64,000 nt of DNA, taken from the NCBI RefSeq assembly GCF_947501415.1, contig NZ_CANMVL010000013.1, positions 1 to 64,000 of the forward strand, in the 5' to 3' direction. A program made the translations under genes and the position numbers. The first letter of the stretch is position 1. Each line of letters starts with the position of its first letter. The notes beneath the pieces are model-generated. The model worked only from the letters and a program-made list of their open reading frames with translations, ran no database searches and was not told the DNA's origin. The DNA is from an uncultured Halomonas sp. GTDB taxonomy: Bacteria > Pseudomonadota > Gammaproteobacteria > Pseudomonadales > Halomonadaceae. Below, in pieces: positions 43,242-53,647 of this stretch.

Positions 43242-44096
43242 TCAGCGCAGCAGCAGCACCGGCCCTCGGGCATTACGCAGCATGGCGGTGGTGGTGCTGC
43301 CCACCAGCAGGTGGCGAATGCGCGAGTGGCCATAGGCCCCCATCACCAGCAGGTCGATGTTGTGCTCCTGCTTGTAGGCGCGCAGGGTCGCCTCCACCTC
43401 GCCGGCGCGGATGGCGCCCTCGGCCTCGTGACCGGCCTCGCGCAGGGTCGAGAGCGCCCAATCGAGCTGCGAGCGGTTGTCGCCGGTCTCGGCGCCGACG
43501 ATCACCACGTGCACCGGGACGCCGTCGAACAGCGGGCTTCGGGCCAGCATCTCGACGCCCTTGCGGGTGGTCTTGCTGCCATCGAAGGCGAGCAGCACCC
43601 TTTCGGGACGACGGAAGGTATCCGGCACCATCAGGATCGGCCGATGCAGGGTGCGCACCACTCGCTCCAGGTTGGAGCCCAGATGGCCGCTGTCCTGGTG
43701 GGCGGTCTCACCGCGCTTGCCCACCACCAGCAGACGGATCTCCTCCTGAAGCTCCTCCAGGGTCTCCACCAGGGTACCGTTGCGCTGGCGAACGGCGGGA
43801 TCATCGACACCGCGCTCGACAGCACGCTCCCTGGCCGCCTTGAGCATCAGCCGCCCCTGTTCCTGGGCCACCTTGGCGCGCTTCTCATCCAGCTGGGCCA
43901 GCTCCTCCAGCAGATGCTCCCGAGCGCCCAGGCCGAGGTTGCCGGACAGGTCCGTCTCGGCGGTCTGGGGGTGGTTGTCATTCACATGCAGGAAGGTCAG
44001 CGGAGCCCCCAGCGCCTGGCTGGCCCAGGCGGCGTAGTCGCACACTCCCTCGGAGAACTTCGAGCCGTCAATGGCGGCCATCACCTGTTCTGTCAT
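43242..44096 (-). CDS. Universal stress protein, tandem UspA domains
   Basis: A 284-residue cytoplasmic protein with two Usp domains (about 1-150 and 155-284). The C-terminal domain keeps the ATP-binding pattern G-2X-G-9X-G-S/T in MGAYGHSRIRHLLVGSTTTAML; the N-terminal one ends VGKRGETAHQDSGHLGSNLERVV, a weaker version. It lies 73 bases downstream of the SulP transporter gene on the same strand, a pairing seen in other marine gammaproteobacteria and consistent with co-expression. Confidence 0.92.
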   Translation of the reverse strand: MTEQVMAAIDGSKFSEGVCDYAAWASQALGAPLTFLHVNDNHPQTAETDLSGNLGLGAREHLLEELAQLDEKRAKVAQEQGRLMLKAARERAVERGVDDPAVRQRNGTLVETLEELQEEIRLLVVGKRGETAHQDSGHLGSNLERVVRTLHRPILMVPDTFRRPERVLLAFDGSKTTRKGVEMLARSPLFDGVPVHVVIVGAETGDNRSQLDWALSTLREAGHEAEGAIRAGEVEATLRAYKQEHNIDLLVMGAYGHSRIRHLLVGSTTTAMLRNARGPVLLLR

Positions 44097-44169
44097 CGTC
44101 TTGTCCTGAAGCTGGCGTTGGTATCCATTACGTTAGTACACCATCGTTCTACATCATCCTGCCGACGGG

Positions 44170-45657
44170 TCAATGTCCGCCCATCAGCTTCTCGACGGCC
44201 TCGGGGTCGTAATGCACCGCATAACGATCGACGATGGTGGCACTCGCCTCGTTGAGGCCGACCAGCTCCACCTCGGTACCCTCGCGGCGGAACTTGATCA
44301 CGATGCGGTCCAGGGCCTGGACGGCGGTAATGTCCCAGAAATGCGCGCGTGACAAATCGATGGTGACCTTCTTCACGGTCTCCTTGAGGTCGAAGGCACT
44401 GCCGAAACGCTCGGAGGAGGCGAAAAACACCTGACCCACCACCCTGTAGACACGATGACCCTCCTCGGGGGTCTCGGCGCCAACGTAGAGGATATTGCCC
44501 ACCTTGTTGGCGAAGTTCATGGCGGCGAGCAGCACACCGACGAAGACACCGATCGCCAGGTTATGGGTGCCTACCGTCACGCCCACCGTGGCCAGCATGA
44601 CCATGTTGGTGCTCATGGGATGCTTCTTGAGGTCCTTGATGGAGCTCCAGCTGAAGGTGCCGATGGAGACCATGATCATCACCGCGACCAGGGCGGCCAT
44701 GGGGATCTGCGAGACCCAGTCGGCGAGGAACACCACCATCAGCAGCAGCACGACCCCGGCGATCAGGGTAGAGAGGCGCGTCCGCCCTCCCGACTTGATG
44801 TTGATCACCGACTGGCCAATCATCGCGCAGCCCGCCATGCCGCCGATCAGGCCGGTGCCGATATTGGCCAGGCCCTGCCCCTTGCACTCACGGTTCTTGT
44901 CGCTGGGCGTATCGGTCAGGTCGTCGACGATGGTGGCGGTCATCATCGACTCCAGCAGGCCCACCACGGTGAGCATGATCGAGTACGGCAGGATGATCAT
45001 CAGCGTCTCGAGATTCAGCGGCACCTCGGGCCACAGGAAGACCGGCAGGGTATCGGGCAGCTCGCCCATGTCGCCGACGGTGCGAATCTCCATGCCGGTG
45101 AGCAGGTAGACCGCGGTGAGCACCAGGATGCAGACCAGTGGCGAGGGGACCGACTTGCCGATCTTCGGCAGATAGGGGAAGCCGTAGATGATCGCCAGTC
45201 CCATTGCGGTCATGGCATACACATGCCATGTCACCCCCGTCAGTTCCGGCAGCTGGGCCATGAAGATCAGGATCGCCAGGGCATTGACGAAACCGGTTAC
45301 CACCGAGCGCGACACGAAGCGCATCAGATCGGCCAGGCGCAGATAGCCGGCGATGATCTGCAAGACCCCGGTGAGCAGGGTGGCGGCCAGCAGGTACTGC
45401 AGGCCATGCTCCTTGACCAGGGTGACCATCAGCAGTGCCATCGCCCCGGTGGCCGCCGAGATCATGCCAGGCCGCCCTCCGGCGAAGGCGATGATCACCG
45501 CCATGGAGAAGGACGCATAGAGTCCCACCTTGGGGTCGACCCCGGCGATGATCGAGAAGGCGATCGCCTCGGGGATCAGCGCCAGGGCAACGACGATTCC
45601 CGACAGGGTGTCGCCCTTGAGATTGGAGAACCAGCTCTGTTTCATCTTTTCGTACAT
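44170..45657 (-). CDS. SulP-family anion transporter with STAS domain
   Basis: A 495-residue transporter with about 12-14 membrane segments (residues 10-400) and a C-terminal STAS domain (about 405-490; [30 protein letters not shown]). The SulP opening [36 protein letters not shown] is clear. Family members carry sulfate, bicarbonate or dicarboxylates; sequence alone does not choose, although pairing with a Usp gene and the compact length resemble bicarbonate-type (BicA-like) members. The 262-base leader has no riboswitch that I can recognise. Confidence 0.88.
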   Translation of the reverse strand: MYEKMKQSWFSNLKGDTLSGIVVALALIPEAIAFSIIAGVDPKVGLYASFSMAVIIAFAGGRPGMISAATGAMALLMVTLVKEHGLQYLLAATLLTGVLQIIAGYLRLADLMRFVSRSVVTGFVNALAILIFMAQLPELTGVTWHVYAMTAMGLAIIYGFPYLPKIGKSVPSPLVCILVLTAVYLLTGMEIRTVGDMGELPDTLPVFLWPEVPLNLETLMIILPYSIMLTVVGLLESMMTATIVDDLTDTPSDKNRECKGQGLANIGTGLIGGMAGCAMIGQSVINIKSGGRTRLSTLIAGVVLLLMVVFLADWVSQIPMAALVAVMIMVSIGTFSWSSIKDLKKHPMSTNMVMLATVGVTVGTHNLAIGVFVGVLLAAMNFANKVGNILYVGAETPEEGHRVYRVVGQVFFASSERFGSAFDLKETVKKVTIDLSRAHFWDITAVQALDRIVIKFRREGTEVELVGLNEASATIVDRYAVHYDPEAVEKLMGGH

Positions 45658-45866
45658 GCTGCGGTCCAGTCAGGAGTGATTGGAAGGCCATGAGGCGTCA
45701 GGGGACGTGCCGTGGGCATGCCTCCCTGCCTCATTCGAGCGTCAGGGATGGGCACGCCGGGTGGACACCGGAGCGCCCGGGAATCACGCAGGGGGAAGGG
45801 AGTGAGCTAGGGCGGCGAAGCCAGCCCTGCCGGACGCATCAGATTGTGCTGGAGCATCATCAGACG

Positions 45867-45902
45867 AAGGTCCAGTGCTTGTGTAAGGTCCAGTGTTTGC
45901 GT
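45867..45902. repeat. Two 18-bp direct repeats upstream of sulP
   Basis: AAGGTCCAGTGCTTGTGT and AAGGTCCAGTGTTTGCGT stand head to tail with two differences. They lie at the far end of the gap between the SulP gene and the EamA gene. They could be a tandem protein-binding site or just a slippage product. Confidence 0.8.
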
Positions 45903-45919
45903 GAGACAGGGCGCGGATT

Positions 45920-46840
45920 CTAGCAGAGCCCATGTTGCACTGCATCCCGAGTGCGCTGGCGCCGCTCGACCCGTCGATCGACCAGCCCCTTGAGCAGCAG
46001 GCTACCGAGTACCAGGGAGCCACCGGCAAACGCCGCCGGCGACGGGCGCTCGCCGAGCAGCCACCATACCCAGAGCGTGCCGACCACGACCTCCAGCAGC
46101 ATCAGCAGCCCCACCTCGGCGGCGGGCAGGTAGAGCGGGCCACGCTGGAGCAGGGTGAAACCCAGAGGCAGCAGCCCAAGGCAGAGCACCAGCAGCCACG
46201 CCAGGGTCGTGCCGGCGGGCAGCGTGATGCCCGGGCCTGAGACGCCGTAGAGCACCGCGGTGGCCGCCACGATCACTCCCGCCAGGGTCAGCATGGGGCT
46301 CATGTCGACATCCTGGCGCGTCCGGCAGAGGGTAAAGTTGGCCGCCATCGCCGTGGCGGCAAGCAGCGCAAAGGCGTTGCCGCGCCAGGAGCCGACACCC
46401 GCGTCGTCCAGGGCGATCAGGGCAATACCTACCAGGCAGGCCAGGATAGCCAGCCAGGTACGCCGCGGCAGGCGCTCATGGAGAAAGACGCGGGAGAGCA
46501 GTGCGGCGATCAGCGGTGCCCCGGCGAGGATCATCAGCACGTTGCCGGCACGGGTGTACTGGTTGCCCAACACGAAGCCGAATGTGGAGAGGCTGAACAG
46601 CAGTGCCACGCCGATACCGGTCCAGCCACATCGCCGATAGGCCGCCGCCGCTCCCCGTCCGTGGCGAGCGAGCACAATGGCGAGAAAACCGAGGGCGGTA
46701 AGTAGTCCCCGCCACACCAGGATCTCGGCGTCCGGCAGGCCGATCAGCTTGATCAGCAGCGCATCGGGGGAAATCAACAGGACCCCGCCACCGGTCATCA
46801 ACAGCCCCTGCTGGCGGCGATTCAGATGGGATAGTGTCAA
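45920..46840 (-). CDS. DMT superfamily transporter (EamA domains)
   Basis: A 306-residue inner-membrane protein with ten predicted helices in two EamA repeats (about 10-145 and 155-290). RDMT-type blocks include LIGLPDAEILVWRGLLTALGF and GNQYTRAGNVLMILAGAPLIAALLSRVFLHERLPRRTW, where the E-R-L pair ends the first repeat. Substrates of this class are metabolites or amino acids and cannot be deduced. Monocistronic by position. Confidence 0.87.
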   Translation of the reverse strand: MTLSHLNRRQQGLLMTGGGVLLISPDALLIKLIGLPDAEILVWRGLLTALGFLAIVLARHGRGAAAAYRRCGWTGIGVALLFSLSTFGFVLGNQYTRAGNVLMILAGAPLIAALLSRVFLHERLPRRTWLAILACLVGIALIALDDAGVGSWRGNAFALLAATAMAANFTLCRTRQDVDMSPMLTLAGVIVAATAVLYGVSGPGITLPAGTTLAWLLVLCLGLLPLGFTLLQRGPLYLPAAEVGLLMLLEVVVGTLWVWWLLGERPSPAAFAGGSLVLGSLLLKGLVDRRVERRQRTRDAVQHGLC

Positions 46841-46902
46841 GGCAACCTCATGGACAATACGGGCGCCTCAGCATGCCACGGCCAGCCGGCCGTGGCACGG
46901 GG

Positions 46903-47709
46903 TCAGGCGGAATCACCGTTGCCGTCGGATGCCCGACCGGAGGCGCCCTCCCGAGCCGTCGCTGACGCCTGCATATGCTTGAAGGCCTCCATGATATCCA
47001 TGGGCAGCGGGAAGACGATGGTGGAGGCGTTCTTGTTGCTCATGTCGCTCATGGTCTGCAGATAGCGCAGCTGTAGCGCCGCCGAGTTCTCGGCCATGAC
47101 GTTGGCGGCCTGCACCAGCTTGCGCGAGGCCTGCAGCTCGCCCTCGGCGTGAATCACCTTGGCGCGACGCTCCCGCTCGGCTTCGGCCTGGCGGGCAATG
47201 GCGCGGATCATGCTCTCGTCGAGATCGACATGCTTGATCTCCACGTTGGCCACCTTGATGCCCCAGCTTTCGGCAGAGGTGTCGATGATCTCCTGAATAT
47301 CATCGTTGAGCTTGTCGCGCTCGGAGAGCATCTCGTCGAGGTCGTGCTTGCCAAGCACCGAGCGCAGGGTGGTCTGGGCCAGCTGGCTGGTGGCGAGGGT
47401 GTAGTTCTCGACCTGGATGATCGCCCTCTCGGGGTCCACTACACGAAAATAGAGCACGGCGTTGACCTTTACGGTGACGTTGTCCCGGGAGATCACATCC
47501 TGTTCGGGCACATCCATGGTGACCACCCGCAGATCGACCACCTGCATCTTCTGGATGCCCGGAATGATGATGATCAGCCCAGGCCCCTTGACCGCCTGGA
47601 AGCGTCCCAGGAAGAACACCACGCCGCGTTTGTACTCGGGCAGGATGCGAATCGAGGCCGCCAGCAGCATGATAAGCAGAACGACCGGGACGAGATAGGA
47701 AAGCAGCAT
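46903..47709 (-). CDS. Slipin/stomatin-like SPFH-domain membrane protein
   Basis: A 268-residue protein anchored by one N-terminal helix (about 2-22) followed by the SPFH domain ([53 protein letters not shown]) and a coiled-coil C-terminal region ([31 protein letters not shown]). AAGGAG lies 8 bases before the ATG at 47709. It is downstream of, and co-oriented with, the NfeD gene, the common slipin-NfeD pair thought to organise membrane microdomains. Confidence 0.93.
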   Translation of the reverse strand: MLLSYLVPVVLLIMLLAASIRILPEYKRGVVFFLGRFQAVKGPGLIIIIPGIQKMQVVDLRVVTMDVPEQDVISRDNVTVKVNAVLYFRVVDPERAIIQVENYTLATSQLAQTTLRSVLGKHDLDEMLSERDKLNDDIQEIIDTSAESWGIKVANVEIKHVDLDESMIRAIARQAEAERERRAKVIHAEGELQASRKLVQAANVMAENSAALQLRYLQTMSDMSNKNASTIVFPLPMDIMEAFKHMQASATAREGASGRASDGNGDSA

Positions 47710-47767
47710 GGTGTCGGCTCCTTGGTTGGGCCGGACGATGCGGATCATCGACCGTGCCGGACAAGCC

Positions 47768-49246
47768 TCAGGGCAATGAGGCCAGCGGTTCGACCTCCAG
47801 GGTCAGCCCGTCAACCGCGGTGACGCGGACCGACTGCCCGCGGGCGAGCGGCGTGGGACTGCGTGCCCGCCAGCGTTCACCCATCAGGCGTACGTGGCCC
47901 TGGCCGGTGAAGTTCTCGAGGACCAGCGCCTCGCTGCCGACCAGCTCCTCATGGCCGGTACGCGGCGGACGACGCCGCAGGCCGAGGAAGCGAGTCACGA
48001 CCCATAGCATCAGGCCTGCCGCGAGCAGCGCGATGCCACCGATCATCGGCAGCGAGATGTTCAGAGTGTCCGCGTCCATCAGTATCACCGATCCGATCAC
48101 GAAGGCGACGATGCCGCCGAAGCCGAGAATGCCGAAACTGGGCATCAGTGCTTCGCCCACGATCAGCCCCATTCCCACCAGGATCAGCGCCAGGCCGGCG
48201 TAGTTCACCGGCAGCACCTGGAAGGCGAACAGCGCCAGCAGCAGGCAGATGATACCGATGGTGCCCGGCACCAGGCTGCCGGGGTTGGAGAGTTCGAAGA
48301 TCAGGCCATAGAAGCCAATGATCATCAGGAAGTAGGCGACATTGGGGTTGGTGATCACGGTCAGCAGCTCGGTGCGCCAATCCGGATCGAAGCGTTCGAC
48401 GACCAGGTCCGCGGTGGCAAGGGTGCGCTCCCCGTTATTCATCACCACCGTGCGACCGTCGAGCTGGGCGAGCAGGTCATCGAGGTTTCGAGCCACCACG
48501 TCGATGACATTCTGCTCAAGCGCCTCCCGGGCGGTAAGATTGACCGCCTCGCGCACCGCCTGCTCGGCCCAGTCGGCGTTGCGGTCGTGGCGCTCGGCCA
48601 GCGAGCGGATATAGGAGACGGCATCCTCCAGCACCTTGCGCTCCATCGCCGTCTCGCCGCGACGCTTGTCCGGCGCCCCCTGTGCGGTCTCGCCTGGCAT
48701 CGACTCGCCCTCGTCAGGCGTGGTCTCAGCCGCATCGCCGTCGCGTTCCGCGGTGTCGGCGGAGCCGTTCGATTCGGGTTCAGGCTCACCCAGGCCCGGT
48801 AGCCCGCCCCCGCCTAACTGCACCGGCGTCGCCGAGCCCAGATGAGTGGCCGGCGCCATGGCAGCGACGTGGCTGGCATAGAGCAGATAGGTACCGGCAC
48901 TGGCCGCCCGAGCCCCCGCCGGCGTGACGTAGAAGGCCACCGGCACCTCGGAGGTGAGCATGGCGCGGATCATGTCGCGCATGGCGGCATCGAGCCCCCC
49001 GGGGGTATCCATCTCCACCACGACCAGCTCGGCATCGGCCTCGGCGGCACGCACCAGGCCGCGTCGAAAGTAATCGCTGGTGGCCGGCCCGATGGCACCC
49101 TCCAGGCGCATCACCATCGCAGTGCGCTCGCCCTGCTGGGCCTTCACGGCGGCCTGGCCGAGCAGCAGCAACATCCCAAGGGCCAGGCAGGCGAGGCTGA
49201 AAATCATCGCCGGATGCCGAGAGGGCGACACTCGCCACGCTTGCAT
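47768..49246 (-). CDS. NfeD-family membrane serine protease (ClpP-class)
   Basis: A 492-residue long-form NfeD: signal/anchor (about 15-36), ClpP/SppA-like periplasmic protease domain (about 40-260) with [15 protein letters not shown] and the nucleophile serine in [19 protein letters not shown], then four to five membrane helices (about 310-425) and a C-terminal OB-fold NfeD domain ([24 protein letters not shown]). A lysine in ERKVLEDAV probably completes the Ser-Lys dyad. Family members cleave slipin C-termini, and the slipin gene follows after 58 bases. AGGAGG lies 5 bases before the ATG at 49246. An acidic linker ([28 protein letters not shown]) is inserted before the lysine. Confidence 0.92.
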   Translation of the reverse strand: MQAWRVSPSRHPAMIFSLACLALGMLLLLGQAAVKAQQGERTAMVMRLEGAIGPATSDYFRRGLVRAAEADAELVVVEMDTPGGLDAAMRDMIRAMLTSEVPVAFYVTPAGARAASAGTYLLYASHVAAMAPATHLGSATPVQLGGGGLPGLGEPEPESNGSADTAERDGDAAETTPDEGESMPGETAQGAPDKRRGETAMERKVLEDAVSYIRSLAERHDRNADWAEQAVREAVNLTAREALEQNVIDVVARNLDDLLAQLDGRTVVMNNGERTLATADLVVERFDPDWRTELLTVITNPNVAYFLMIIGFYGLIFELSNPGSLVPGTIGIICLLLALFAFQVLPVNYAGLALILVGMGLIVGEALMPSFGILGFGGIVAFVIGSVILMDADTLNISLPMIGGIALLAAGLMLWVVTRFLGLRRRPPRTGHEELVGSEALVLENFTGQGHVRLMGERWRARSPTPLARGQSVRVTAVDGLTLEVEPLASLP

Positions 49247-49492
49247 GGAAACCTCCTGCGGAGGGCTGATGCCTCGAGATGCGCCACAGCGAAATAATTC
49301 AACATCTACCGATATCAAGCATAGCAGGACACCCTACTGCATGCGCCGAGCACCCGAGCCCTGATCGTCGCCATCGCCTTGCCCCTTCAGTCCGCTCTCC
49401 AGGCACCTGCAGCAGCAACGCCCCCGAACTCGACAAGCTATTTCAACGCGGTAACTGGCGCCAAGCCCCGCTCGCTGGCAGCATACTCGTCC

Positions 49493-51526
49493 ATGACCAC
49501 TACCCCTTACGGCGACGGACGAGGTTACAGGACTCGACGCCTTGGCTGGCTGAGCCACCCCCTGACATCTCCGCTACTCACGTTGCGCGGCCGCCTGCTG
49601 CTCGGCGCAGGTACACTGTGGGCGGTGCTCTGCGTGACACTGTTGACATACGGCTGGCAAGCGGGTCAATTGCTGGTGGATGAGACCAACCGTCAGCATC
49701 TGCGTTATGAGGCCGAGCTGATACGCAACTCCATCGTCCACCAGGTCAGCGAGCGCCTGCAGGCCCTGGAACGCCTCGCCCAGCATATCCCCGAGCCGAC
49801 CGATCGCGCCCTCGCCACGCCCCAGGTCCATGCCCTGGTACCCTACTTCGAGGCCCTGGCACTGTTCGACTTAGAGAGTCGGATCACGGATGCCTGGCCC
49901 ACCCGCAATGGAATAGTGGGGGCCCGCTTCCCCGACCGGGACTATGCGCGCTTCATGCACGCCTTCCAGCAGCCCCACGTCAGCGCTCCCTTCGTGAGCC
50001 GAATCAGCGACCAGCCCATGGTGATGATGCTGGTGCCGCTGCATGATGCCGAGGGGCGCTACACAGGCTTCCTGGGTGGGTTAGTCAATATCGACCAGAG
50101 TCGGCTCTTCAAGGGCTTCGAGAGCCTGCGCCTTGGCGAACGCGGGCATGTCACCATCACTACCGCAGCCGGCCAGCGCCTCTATCATCCCAAGCAACGC
50201 CAGGCTATCGTCGAGTTGCCCGACACCCTCCCCCCGGCACTCGACCGGGCCCTCCATGGCTGGCAGGGGGAGGCCGAGGAGACCACCATCAGCGGTGAGC
50301 CTGCGCTGGTGGCTTACCGTCAGGTCTGGCCGGCGGACTGGATCGTCGGCGTGCATCTCCCCAAGGTTCAGGCCGAGGCGCCCTTGGTTGCCGGCATGCG
50401 TCGGATCACGCAGCTGGCCTGGTGGGCGCTATTGATGGTGCTGCCGATGGTCGGCCTCCTGATCTGGCTGGCACTGCGCCCGCTGACCCGGCTGGCCAGG
50501 CAGGTTCTTGAGCTTCGCGACGGACAACGCCACCGGCTCGAGATCCCCACCCGAATGCCGGAGCTGCGTCGGGTTATCGATACCCTCAACGAGACCGAGC
50601 AGGCCCGCATGGCTAGCTTGCAGGACCTTACCCGTCGCAGTGCCATGCTAAATGCCACGCTGGCGGCCTCTCCTCAGGGCATGTTCGTTACCGACCCTCA
50701 GGGTCGGCTGACCTTCCTCAATGAGGCACTCCACGAGACCCTCGGCTCTTCCGTGCCGCAGACGCTTGAGAGCTGGGCCGACCGCATCCATCCCGAGGAG
50801 CGCGACCCGGTGCGAGAGGCCTGGCGACAGAGCCTTGCCGAACAGCAGGACTTCATGCGCCAGTTCCGTTTCGTGGATCACGAGGGCAGGCAGCGCTGGC
50901 TGGATATTCACACAAGTACGATACAGGTGGAGGGAGAGTTTATCGGCGTCGCCGGAGTCGTTCGCGATATTACCCAGCATCGCCGCGATGACGCGCTACG
51001 CCGCTGGGAGGCGGAGCACGACCCGTTGACCCGACTCCTCAACCGACGCGGTCTGACACGCCGGCTGGAAGAGGCACTGGTGGATTGGCAGAAGACTGGT
51101 GATCAAACGGCGGTACTGCTCTTCGATCTCGACCACTTCAAGCCGATCAATGATCAGGGCGGTCACGCCCTGGGGGACCGCATGCTGCAACGCGTCGCCG
51201 AAACGATGCGAGGCGTGGCACGCAACAGCGATCATGCGGCACGCCAGGGTGGCGACGAATTCGCCGTGCTGCTGACGGGCTGCCGCCTCGACCAGGCATT
51301 GACCCTCGCCGAGGTGTTGCGGGAGCGAATCGCCTCTCTCTCGATCGAACACCAGGAGCATCGTTGGCAGGTCACCGCCAGTATCGGCATTTCCTGCTTC
51401 CAACCGGGCGACAGAAACATCGATGCCGTGCTCGCCCGGGCCGATGCCGCCAGCTATCGCGCCAAGCAGAGCGGTCGCAATCGCGTCATTACCGACGAGG
51501 AGGTGCCCCAGTCTGGCACCGGCTAG
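49493..51526 (+). CDS. Diguanylate cyclase with periplasmic sensor, PAS and GGDEF domains
   Basis: Makes cyclic di-GMP. The 677-residue membrane protein has a first helix near residues 33-55, a periplasmic Cache-type sensor (about 56-310), a second helix (about 315-335), a HAMP-like segment, a PAS domain with PAC (about 390-515) and a C-terminal GGDEF domain (about 520-670). The catalytic motif is intact in ARQGGDEFAVLL, and the inhibitory I-site RNSD stands exactly five residues before it. No EAL domain follows. Start uncertain: the ATG at 49493 lacks a good ribosome-binding site and an earlier TTG frame is possible. Divergent from nfeD. Confidence 0.92.
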   Translation: MTTTPYGDGRGYRTRRLGWLSHPLTSPLLTLRGRLLLGAGTLWAVLCVTLLTYGWQAGQLLVDETNRQHLRYEAELIRNSIVHQVSERLQALERLAQHIPEPTDRALATPQVHALVPYFEALALFDLESRITDAWPTRNGIVGARFPDRDYARFMHAFQQPHVSAPFVSRISDQPMVMMLVPLHDAEGRYTGFLGGLVNIDQSRLFKGFESLRLGERGHVTITTAAGQRLYHPKQRQAIVELPDTLPPALDRALHGWQGEAEETTISGEPALVAYRQVWPADWIVGVHLPKVQAEAPLVAGMRRITQLAWWALLMVLPMVGLLIWLALRPLTRLARQVLELRDGQRHRLEIPTRMPELRRVIDTLNETEQARMASLQDLTRRSAMLNATLAASPQGMFVTDPQGRLTFLNEALHETLGSSVPQTLESWADRIHPEERDPVREAWRQSLAEQQDFMRQFRFVDHEGRQRWLDIHTSTIQVEGEFIGVAGVVRDITQHRRDDALRRWEAEHDPLTRLLNRRGLTRRLEEALVDWQKTGDQTAVLLFDLDHFKPINDQGGHALGDRMLQRVAETMRGVARNSDHAARQGGDEFAVLLTGCRLDQALTLAEVLRERIASLSIEHQEHRWQVTASIGISCFQPGDRNIDAVLARADAASYRAKQSGRNRVITDEEVPQSGTG

Positions 51527-51616
51527 CCGGTACTGAATCTCGGACCCAGCAACAGGGATTGCGCCCAAGATCCAGCCGGCTGTCCGGTGCCAGGAGAGAG
51601 CCGCCAGCGGAGGGGA

Positions 51617-52324
51617 TCACAGATCGTGAGACTCGCCGGCGAAGCGGCGCTGCACCTCGACCATATAGGCCGCAAGCGAGGTCAACGCTTCGCTCCCCCA
51701 ACCCAGCGGCTCGGCCTCCATGGGGGCGACCATGCAGACCTGCACCATCTCGTCGGCGTGAACCTCGGGCATGCCGAACCGGCTATCGGCCATGGCCACT
51801 CGATGGGGGAAGGGCTGCTCGAAGGTAGCCTGATAACCGACATCCTCGCCATCGCTGCCATGACAACTGGCACAGGCCAGGCCGTTGCTGCTCAGGGAGT
51901 CGTCGTAGTAGAGCGCCTCACCCTGGGCCAGCAGGCTGGCATCGTTGGCGCCATCCTCGCTGTAAACTGGCGTATAGCCTTCCGGCCGTTTAACGGCCTC
52001 CCTGCTATCGGCTTTAGCAGCTTCGGCTTCACCCTCTGCCTCACCTTCTCCTTCACCCTCTGCCTCTCCTTCGGCCTCCCCCTCAGATTGCGCCTCTGCC
52101 TCTGCTTCCGCTTGCGCCTCGCCCTCCACCTCACCCTGGGCCTCGGCATGGGCGCTGGAGAGGAACAGTGAGAGAGTGCTCGGGCCAGAGTCGCTGCTCT
52201 CATTCTCCATGGTGGCCTGCAGTGAGACGCCCGCCGCCGCCAGCACCAGCACGGGGGCCGTGCAGGCCAGCTGCCGACCCAGGCGACCCAGCAGCCGGTG
52301 TCTCTTGTCGTTATCGTGTGACAT
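51617..52324 (-). CDS. c-type cytochrome with a long Glu/Ala/Gly linker
   Basis: A 235-residue protein with an N-terminal signal or anchor helix (about 19-37), a repetitive acidic tract (about 61-103) and one C-terminal haem-c domain. The haem site is C151-A-S-C154-H155 in LACASCHGSDGED; MPEVHADE or MVAPMEAE could supply the axial methionine. AHA near residues 58-60 may be a signal-peptidase site, which would start the mature protein exactly at the acidic tract. The fold is of the single-haem class I kind used as soluble electron carrier. Partner oxidase or reductase is not encoded next to it. Confidence 0.85.
   Translation of the reverse strand: MSHDNDKRHRLLGRLGRQLACTAPVLVLAAAGVSLQATMENESSDSGPSTLSLFLSSAHAEAQGEVEGEAQAEAEAEAQSEGEAEGEAEGEGEGEAEGEAEAAKADSREAVKRPEGYTPVYSEDGANDASLLAQGEALYYDDSLSSNGLACASCHGSDGEDVGYQATFEQPFPHRVAMADSRFGMPEVHADEMVQVCMVAPMEAEPLGWGSEALTSLAAYMVEVQRRFAGESHDL
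52016..52144 (-). repeat. Degenerate repeat tract encoding the acidic linker of the cytochrome
   Basis: About 43 codons consist almost wholly of Glu, Ala, Gly and Gln (repeats of E-A-E-A, E-G-E-A and G-E-G-E), built from 6- and 12-base units such as GCCTCACCTTCT on the plus strand. The tract is imperfect, so it has aged or is selected at protein level. Confidence 0.85.
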
Positions 52325-52541
52325 GGTGCTTCTCCTCGATGGTTGCCCACAGGGTCATTGCCCACAGGGACAAGGGATATTGATACTCTCCCGATGACGT
52401 TCGTCGCCATGGGGACCGCCACCCTTAGGCGATACGTCTTGGTAGGAGCCGACCCGGCGAACCTTACGGCTAAAGGCTGTAAGGATCTCTGCTTCGCCAC
52501 GACACTCCTGACAGATCGATATCATTCCAGCGAGGAGGCCC

Positions 52542-53645
52542 ATGACAGGGACCACGAGCGAAGCGAGACCCACCGAGACACGGGACGCACAGAGAGAATG
52601 CCTGGCCGAGGCGCTGGTCAGGCAGGGCTATCGGGAGGCGATACGTGAGCTGCGACCGATGGCCGATACCGGGCTGGCCCATCACCACGTCTGGCTCATT
52701 CGTGACGGCGACGACTGGGTGGCACGGCTCCCCAAGCAGAGCCAGCTGGGCCTTGCGGCAGGCGCCAACCTGGACTATCAGGCCGCCTGCTTCGAACGCG
52801 CCGGCCCCTCCGGCCACACGCCATCCCTGCAGGGCGTGCTCACCCCATCGACAACGCTGCCTCGAGGCGGCCTGCTGGTGGATGCCGTACACGGGCGGCC
52901 GGCTCGACTGCCCGACGACCTGCCGGCGATCGCCGAGGCACTCGCCGCCCTGCATGGGCTGCCGTTGCCGCCCGCCGAAGCACGTGCCCCGCTGCTGGCA
53001 CCGGCCGATCCCTGGGCCGCCATGCGCGACGAGGTGACGACCCAGGCCGAGTTCCTCGACCAGGCCGGACTGTCTGCCGAGGTGGTGACGATGGTGCGAG
53101 AGGAGCTGGGCTCCCTGCCGAGTGAACTTGAACGCGGCGAGGCGTCGAGACCCCGGCTGATCAGCTTCGACGCGCACCCGGGCAACTTCCTGATCAATGC
53201 CGAGGGTCGCGCCGTGCTGGTCGACCTGGAGAAGTGCCGCTACGGGCTCCCCGGCTTCGACCTGGCCCACGCCAGCCTCTATACCTCCACCACCTGGGAC
53301 CCCAACAGCCATGCCGTGCTCGGCATCGGCGAACTGGCCGACTTCCACCACCGCTGGATGAGCCGTACCGGCATCGGCGAGCTCGATACCCTGCTCACCT
53401 GCCGCCGTGCCATGTGGCTATGGTCGCTGACCTGGTGCGCCAAATGGCGTGCCAGTCATGATCGCACCCGAGACGCCGGGGCCCGCGGCGAGGACTGGTC
53501 TGCCGAGCTCAGCGATGACGCGCTGATCGCCCATGTGCGCGACAGGGTCAACCACTACCTCTCCCCCGCCGTCATCGACCATGTCCGGCGCGAGTTCGAC
53601 GCGCTGTCCACTGCCCTCTCGCACGCTCTGGAACAGGATGCCTGA
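52542..53645 (+). CDS. Aminoglycoside-phosphotransferase/choline-kinase-fold kinase
   Basis: A 367-residue small-molecule kinase. The catalytic loop is SFDAHPGNFLI, keeping Asp and Asn of the APH/choline kinase motif but with SF in place of HG, and the metal aspartate follows in AVLVDLEKCRYG. The substrate is not recognisable. It ends 2 bases before the ynjB-type gene and so heads a four-gene kinase-ABC transporter operon; the simplest reading is that the kinase traps the imported compound, with thiamine or choline as candidates given the families involved. AGGAGG lies before the ATG. Confidence 0.8.
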   Translation: MTGTTSEARPTETRDAQRECLAEALVRQGYREAIRELRPMADTGLAHHHVWLIRDGDDWVARLPKQSQLGLAAGANLDYQAACFERAGPSGHTPSLQGVLTPSTTLPRGGLLVDAVHGRPARLPDDLPAIAEALAALHGLPLPPAEARAPLLAPADPWAAMRDEVTTQAEFLDQAGLSAEVVTMVREELGSLPSELERGEASRPRLISFDAHPGNFLINAEGRAVLVDLEKCRYGLPGFDLAHASLYTSTTWDPNSHAVLGIGELADFHHRWMSRTGIGELDTLLTCRRAMWLWSLTWCAKWRASHDRTRDAGARGEDWSAELSDDALIAHVRDRVNHYLSPAVIDHVRREFDALSTALSHALEQDA

Positions 53646-53647
53646 CC

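Noticed and set aside
45658..45919. Possible riboswitch in the sulP leader
   Set aside because: No recognisable conserved core (SAM, TPP, cobalamin or others) was found, only an 18-bp direct repeat.
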